Origin: Dyella_B sp035508675
GTDB lineage: Bacteria > Pseudomonadota > Gammaproteobacteria > Xanthomonadales > Rhodanobacteraceae
Length of the DNA: 10,660 nt
Direction: 5' to 3'
Assembly: GCF_035508675.1 (NCBI RefSeq)
Contig: NZ_DATJMN010000231.1
Span: 1 to 10,660, forward strand
The notes under the pieces were generated by a model that was not told the origin of the DNA, did not search any database, and saw only the letters and a list, made by a program, of their open reading frames with translations. The position numbers and the translations under genes are program-made. Positions 8,001-10,660 of this stretch are shown here, one piece after another; the stretch's first letter is position 1; each line of letters begins with the position of its first letter.

Positions 8001-8397
8001 CCGCATTGGACGAGCTGTTGTAGAACTGCACGCTCGACACCGTGCTAGTCGCACCGAGATTGCCGTAGGTGCCATCGCCGTAAAGCGAGAGCGCCGGCGA
8101 CGTGGGCGTGATCGGCACGCCCGGCACGATCGGAAACCACGCCTGCCCGTTGCTGCCCGAGCCCACGTCGATATTGAAGGACGTCGAGCCGGTATCGAAA
8201 ATGTACTCCTCCGGCGCGGCGCCGTTGACGCCAACGTTGATGCCAAGCCGGTCCTCGGAGACGCCGCCGCCGGATTCGACAATCACGTCCAGCGGAATGG
8301 TGGTCGGTTGCGACTGCGTCTGCGCATGCGCGCGTTGTGCAAGCCCCAGGATACACGCCAACGCCAATACCGAGCGTGCACATACGATACGACTCAT
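5077..8397 (-). CDS. Autotransporter (type Va secretion) with pepsin-like aspartic protease passenger
   Basis: This is a 1106-residue precursor. Residues 1-25 are a signal peptide cut after AHA. Residues about 33-430 look like a two-lobed pepsin-type (A1-like) aspartic protease: Asp68 in FDTGST, a flap with Tyr106 in LYGDGTYG, Asp323 in LLDSGTPT, and a C-terminal GISFFFNNSVMYDLQNQETG segment resembling the closing psi-loop strand region of pepsins. Cys257 and Cys260 form a CxxC. Residues about 455-650 are beta-helix repeats of the autotransporter-associated (PATR) type: LTGANTYTGAT near 469, LTGNNTFTGST near 569, then GSIGGGLVVTGGIAPGHGVGT. A helical linker (about 745-820) leads to the barrel domain from about 835 (WWGQFAGSWDRL) to the terminal Phe in TWRF. 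The start has GGAGA 8 nt upstream. Known autotransporter proteases are mostly serine enzymes. Barrel and PATR calls are firm; protease activity is inferred from motifs. Confidence 0.93.
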   Translation of the reverse strand: MSRIVCARSVLALACILGLAQRAHAQTQSQPTTIPLDVIVESGGGVSEDRLGINVGVNGAAPEEYIFDTGSTSFNIDVGSGSNGQAWFPIVPGVPITPTSPALSLYGDGTYGNLGATSTVSSVQFYNSSSNAVAASFTNQQGLPVLINQGAVATASSLGGDQAGAQIGYYLPTYGYSFTFAEIAQYGLNTQGEVPVYLDATWQQNLNQGIGPEDGGTFKLFGIFGAGEFGNDSVLGNLTTSGYIVAANAQGGNPQNCSGCGHVILNLTPALRAQFISLVPWNGGSQATFPLSGAPVSANQFDLTFAYTLNGGKYSATLQTLLDSGTPTIYLNDAGLLAGETAAGHVNAYGDEIPGVMLTMTGSAAGAQPASIITGNDSAGDLSNVVTPGSDPYTNAGQALYGISFFFNNSVMYDLQNQETGYTPFFVSIDPISTTGGYTISAAMPPQGIAGIISGNGPLIVAAGGMAQLTGANTYTGATQIEQGGWLGLAGPGTIADSSGVQADGTLDISRVSGPALIQSLSGAGNVALGANTLELTNASGTFAGVLADGGLVGGTGGSLVIAQGMETLTGNNTFTGSTGISPAGGLTLNGSLAGSVIDAGVLTGHGSIGGGLVVTGGIAPGHGVGTYQALTVAGNYLQNAGATYIAQVNPAQPGASSQIVVNGKAVLAPGAQLGVLASAQPQPYILGARYTLLTAGAGLSGSYTLVGNSSVSATLGINAVYDADHVYLDVIQQHALVDAADTPNQAATLTALQSLAASSAAFVTVSNLATQAQVRHAADVLSGDVHASVQGSFLDDSRLLRDAVTERLRFATLTDDQASAAAPAAQSTQTHANGVTWWGQFAGSWDRLDSNGNAAALSDTISGFLLGADMPLGDHGRVGVASGYTQTSLQSAQRGATGNSDDAYLSLYAGTQLGALGLRAGVAYGDHALSVNRSIPLPNLSATWSHNKAYTTQVFGEAGHAFAFKTATLEPFAQAAYVNLNSDGFQERGGAAALSGRGSDHAVTYTTLGAHANTHFAFNGDLLHAYGTLGWRHASGYVDPRSEMAFAGSDPFTVQGVPIARNALVVDAGLLLQVTQSVSFNVAYDGQLAHRAVDSGFKGGVTWRF

Positions 8398-8745
8398 CTT
8401 GCTTATCTCCCCCCCGTGGCAAACGCGCCACTGTTCGACAAGTGAAAGACGTTGCGCGGCGGCAAAAGCCTACCTGGAGGCATTCATCTCTCGCGCCGCC
8501 GCCAGGCAAGACCGCACGAGATGGCCGCATGTCTGTCGTTAAGGGACAGCGCCTGGACTGCGCAGGAACATTGACCCTATCTGACAGTTAATCGACCCAA
8601 GTTGCGATAGCGGCCATATCCCCCAAACGCGATGATGCCTGTACACGCTCGAGCAGCTTCGGGCATCCATTCGCCACAACCCGAATCGCTGGCACGCAGG
8701 CTTTTAGGGGAATGCCTGTATCTTCCGCATCGGGAGGAATCATCC
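8398..8745. promoter_or_regulatory. 348-bp divergent intergenic region between the autotransporter and the 307-residue protein
   Basis: No credible gene is seen here. The short frames read like GC-rich noise, and the upstream extension of the right-hand gene lacks a ribosome site. Visible structures are small: CTGTC (8533-8537) / GACAG (8545-8549), and CAGGC (8697-8701) / GCCTG (8714-8718), the latter 28 bp before the ATG of the right-hand gene. The region must hold both promoters, but I cannot place -35/-10 boxes with any confidence. Confidence 0.4.
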
Positions 8746-9669
8746 ATGAAAGTCCACCTCGGCCTCGCCGGTCTCCCCTACGAAGTCGAACTGCGGTTCT
8801 GGCTCGCCTGCAAACTGCTGATGTCTTCGTCCACGCCGGTGCAATTGCACAAGTGGGAAGGCAAACCCTGCGACATCCTGGCCGTCGACCTGGATAGCGA
8901 ACAAGGACAGATCGCCTACGAAATGGCCATCCACGGCGATGCGCGCATCATCTTCATCAGCAGCGATCCCAACACCGAACAGCTTGCCGGCACGCGCATC
9001 GACAGACACGCCACCGCATCGGCCATCGCCAAGCTGCTGGAAAACCTCGTGTCGGCCGCACCGCGCAGCAAGCATGCCGTGGTCGACGGTCTGCTCGGCA
9101 TCTGTTTGCTGCAAGGTGGAAACGGGCATGAGGTGCTGGCCCAGAACGGCATGATCTCCATCATTCTCCGCGATCGTGCCCGGCGTGTTTATGGCAGTTC
9201 CAGGGTGGAGTTGGAAAACGCCAAGCAGCATCTGCTCGACGCTGCATGGCGCTGCGTTCCGGTCACTGCGCCTTGCGAACATCAATACGAGGGGCTGGTG
9301 TGCGGAAACCTGGACAGCTTCCTGGTTTCCGCCTGCCTGCGTCATCGCGATAACCTCGCCATGATCAGCAATGCAAGCTATCGGCTGAGTGTATGGCCGG
9401 ATTTCATCAGCTTCCCCGACAACCGCGAAGCCTTGCGCTTGTCGTCGGCGCTTTATCGCAAGAGCTGGCACGTGGCCGATCTGGCCGAACACTGTGGTGT
9501 CACCGTGGCCACCGCCAACGCGTTCTGCTGGGCCATGCGGGCCAGCGGCGCATTGCGGCTGGACGATAGCGCCGAAGCCATGCCCACGGCACCGACCAAC
9601 GAGCCCTTGCCGCTGGTGCAACGCGTGGCGCGTCACCTTGGCCTCAAGGCACGACAGACACCCGCGTGA
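8746..9669 (+). CDS. Uncharacterised 307-residue cytoplasmic protein, receiver-like N-terminus and possible C-terminal winged helix
   Basis: I do not recognise this protein. The start is ATG 8746, because GGGAGGA lies 7 nt upstream; an open frame extends back to 8632 without such a site. There is no signal peptide or membrane segment. Residues about 1-105 alternate predicted strands and helices with a DILAVDLDSEQG turn and a RIIFISSDP strand, reminiscent of a response-regulator receiver or pseudo-receiver. The middle (about 108-225) is Cys-containing and unlike anything I know. Residues about 245-275 (WHVADLAEHCGVTVATANAFCWAMRASGALRL) read like a helix-turn-helix with a wing, so a regulatory or signalling adaptor is possible. 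It is divergent from the autotransporter and stands alone. Coding potential is good: long frame, proper ribosome site, balanced protein composition. Any function is a guess. Confidence 0.8.
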   Translation: MKVHLGLAGLPYEVELRFWLACKLLMSSSTPVQLHKWEGKPCDILAVDLDSEQGQIAYEMAIHGDARIIFISSDPNTEQLAGTRIDRHATASAIAKLLENLVSAAPRSKHAVVDGLLGICLLQGGNGHEVLAQNGMISIILRDRARRVYGSSRVELENAKQHLLDAAWRCVPVTAPCEHQYEGLVCGNLDSFLVSACLRHRDNLAMISNASYRLSVWPDFISFPDNREALRLSSALYRKSWHVADLAEHCGVTVATANAFCWAMRASGALRLDDSAEAMPTAPTNEPLPLVQRVARHLGLKARQTPA

Positions 9670-9676
9670 TCAGCAA

Positions 9677-9763
9677 GTAGGCTTGGATGAAATCCCAGCA
9701 CGCAGGCGGTAAGCACACGCGAACCCCAACATTCGCCATGCAGATGACGGAGATGGGGTTCGC
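9677..9763. repeat. Degraded GTAG repeat and a GCGAACCCCA/TGGGGTTCGC inverted repeat
   Basis: This gap between converging genes (stops at 9669 and 9787) holds two structures. First is a decayed relative of the 600-626 hairpin, GTAGGCTTGGATGAAATCCCAG (9677-9698 with mismatches). Second is a 10-bp perfect inverted repeat GCGAACCCCA (9719-9728) / TGGGGTTCGC (9754-9763) with a 25-bp loop, whose GAACCCCAACA core is shared with the hairpin at 4821-4854. These are common-looking intergenic repeats. A terminator role is possible from position, but there is no T-run. Confidence 0.5.
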
Positions 9764-9786
9764 CCTGAGTCCGAGCTGCGCCAGAT

Positions 9787-10008
9787 TCAACGTGACGTAG
9801 AGATGCCGTCCATCGGCGTACCTTCGCTGTCCACCTGTCTGGCCAACGCATCGGCACCCTTGTCGATGCCGACACGCGCCGCCTTCAACGCACCGACACT
9901 CGCACCGACATTCATCGCGTTGGGATACTGCTTGGTGATATAGGCGCTGAGCAACTGCCGCGACAACGCATCGTAGATCTCTACCGAATAGATCACCAAA
10001 CCGCTCAT
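9787..10008 (-). pseudogene. 3' fragment of a lipoprotein-like gene (resembles DUF3313 C-terminus)
   Basis: Only 73 codons follow the ATG at 10008. The same frame stays open upstream to about 10237, and the protein-like sequence continues back to about 10065 (a Gly-rich AVIGGGLYNG stretch, then IRGREG), so the ATG is probably not the original start. The readable part (VIYSVEIYDALSRQLLSAY, KQYPNAMNVGAS, GIDKGADALARQ) looks like the last part of a periplasmic lipoprotein of DUF3313 type; that match is from memory and weak. No signal peptide or lipobox is present, so the 5' half appears lost. ATG 10008 overlaps the preceding stop as TGATG and has AGGGAAGG upstream, so the remnant could still be translated with it. 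Confidence 0.5.
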
Positions 10009-10487
10009 CAAACCTTCCCTGCCGCGAATGGCCTGCACGCCGTTGTACAGGCCGCCGCCGATAACAGCAGACCCTGCGCCGCCATCCAGCGCAGCAGCGC
10101 CAATTCCGGATCGTCCGCTTCCGCCTTGATGCGTTCGGCGTGACGCGCGGACGTCTCTCGGCTCATCGCAAGCAGTTCCGGTTCTTCCACCAACGCCGCC
10201 ACGATCGCATGCGCGATCGAATACGGTTGATGCGACACCTCACGCAGCCTGGCGATCTGCTCCGCCAGGGTGTTCTCCGTGCCGATCTTCGACCCACGCG
10301 CAGGCGGTGCATGGTCGAAGTACCGAATCTGATGCTCCAGCAAAGCCCTCCATACATCCACCTTGGCGGGAAACTGATGCATCACCCCGCCCTTGCTCAA
10401 CCCGCTCTCGCGCGCAATCGCATCGAACGTAAGCTTGCCCGGACCATCGCGGGCGATGATGGCGAGATGGCTTGCCGCGATTTGCTC
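10008..10487 (-). pseudogene. TetR-family regulator lacking a start codon (5' end replaced by hairpin repeat)
   Basis: The readable protein begins exactly at the repeat edge (EQIAASHLAIIARDG), continues through a textbook TetR helix-turn-helix (LTFDAIARESGLSKGGVMHQF, PAKVDVWRALL), and runs into a helical ligand domain ending near LLRWMAAQGLLLS. In frame, no ATG, GTG or TTG exists between the upstream stop (10566-10568) and TTG 10400, which lies inside the recognition helix and would remove most of the DNA-binding domain. The only other option is a CTG at 10502 inside the repeat, without a ribosome site. The C-terminus also looks cut: after about 10065 it reads an unlikely Cys/Thr tail (ACTTACRPFAAGKV) while another frame carries the next gene's sequence. 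Most likely a broken gene. Confidence 0.75.
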
Positions 10488-10657
10488 CCTCCCCTGCGAC
10501 AGTAGGGGAGGGCTGGGGTGGGGTTGCTTGTGCTTTAGCGTGCAGCCGAATGCCGCTGTGGCTTCTCATAACAAGAAGCAATGTGCCAACGTTAGATTCT
10601 TGCCGCTCGCTACGCTCGCACCCCACCCCAACCCTCCCCTACTGCCGCAGGGGAGGG
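10487..10657 (-). repeat. Interspersed hairpin repeat, copy 3 (inverted, 171 bp)
   Basis: In opposite orientation to copies 1 and 2. The end at 10487-10512 is CCCTCCCCT...AGGGGAGGG, followed by CTGGGGTGGGG and the complement of the CGCTAAAGCACAAGC block (about 10526-10541) and of GCATTCGGCTGC. The middle carries an extra small hairpin GCTTCT-7 nt-AGAAGC (10561-10579). The far end has CGCTCGCTACGCTCGC, then CCCCACCCC and the hairpin CCCTCCCCT...AGGGGAGGG (10632-10657). Its left edge coincides with the point where the TetR protein sequence begins. The window ends 3 bp beyond the repeat, so what lies further is unknown. Confidence 0.85.
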
Positions 10658-10660
10658 GGA

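Noticed and set aside
8690..8706. TGGCACG resembling a sigma-54 -24 element before the 307-residue gene
   Set aside because: The -12 GC at the required spacing is missing (TT instead), so a sigma-54 promoter is not supported.
8632..8745. Upstream in-frame extension of the 307-residue protein
   Set aside because: No ribosome site at 8632, while GGGAGGA precedes ATG 8746 at ideal spacing.
8740..9636. 298-codon minus-strand open frame opposite the 307-residue protein
   Set aside because: The plus frame has a proper ribosome site and better protein composition; the minus frame has neither. Some doubt remains because the plus protein is unrecognised.
1..10660. tRNA, rRNA, CRISPR arrays, toxin-antitoxin or defence modules
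   Set aside because: No cloverleaf, rRNA-like segment, regularly spaced direct repeats or recognisable module was seen; the repeats present are interspersed hairpins of unequal spacing.

Overview
This window looks like chromosomal DNA from a GC-rich gammaproteobacterium of the Xanthomonadales/Lysobacterales, most likely Rhodanobacteraceae (Dyella, Frateuria, Rhodanobacter, Luteibacter). The basis is the style of the TonB-dependent receptor C-terminus, the secreted S53 peptidase of xanthomonalisin type, and many GTAG-headed and CCCTCCCC-type hairpin repeats between genes. This placement is inferred from sequence style only; no database was searched.

Layout from left to right: (1) the 3' end of a TonB-dependent outer-membrane receptor (+). 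(2) A GntR/FadR-type regulator (-), divergent from a proline-racemase-superfamily enzyme (+). The enzyme's Cys/Thr active-site pair predicts trans-3-hydroxy-L-proline dehydratase. (3) A gene-free stretch of about 560 bp where a hairpin repeat has been split by a 119-bp MITE-like element with 19-bp terminal inverted repeats and a 10-bp target duplication. (4) A secreted S53 (sedolisin) peptidase (+). (5) Convergent with it, a 1106-residue autotransporter (-) whose passenger begins with a pepsin-like aspartic protease fold (DTGS, flap YGDGT, DSGT), followed by PATR-type beta-helix repeats and a 12-stranded barrel domain. (6) An unrecognised 307-residue protein (+) with a receiver-like N-terminus and a possible winged helix near its C-terminus. 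(7) A decayed region (-): a TetR-type regulator whose start codon is missing at the edge of a hairpin repeat, running at its 3' end into the fragment of a second gene in another frame.

A reasonable but unproven reading is an extracellular protein-scavenging neighbourhood. Two secreted proteases from classes usually active in acid (S53 and pepsin-like) sit side by side. A receptor could bring in products, and the hydroxyproline enzyme could feed a modified amino acid into proline metabolism. The most unusual object is the aspartic-protease autotransporter. The clearest genome-dynamics signal is the three-level nested repeat at 2547-2858, together with the same repeat family apparently removing the 5' end of the TetR gene at 10487.
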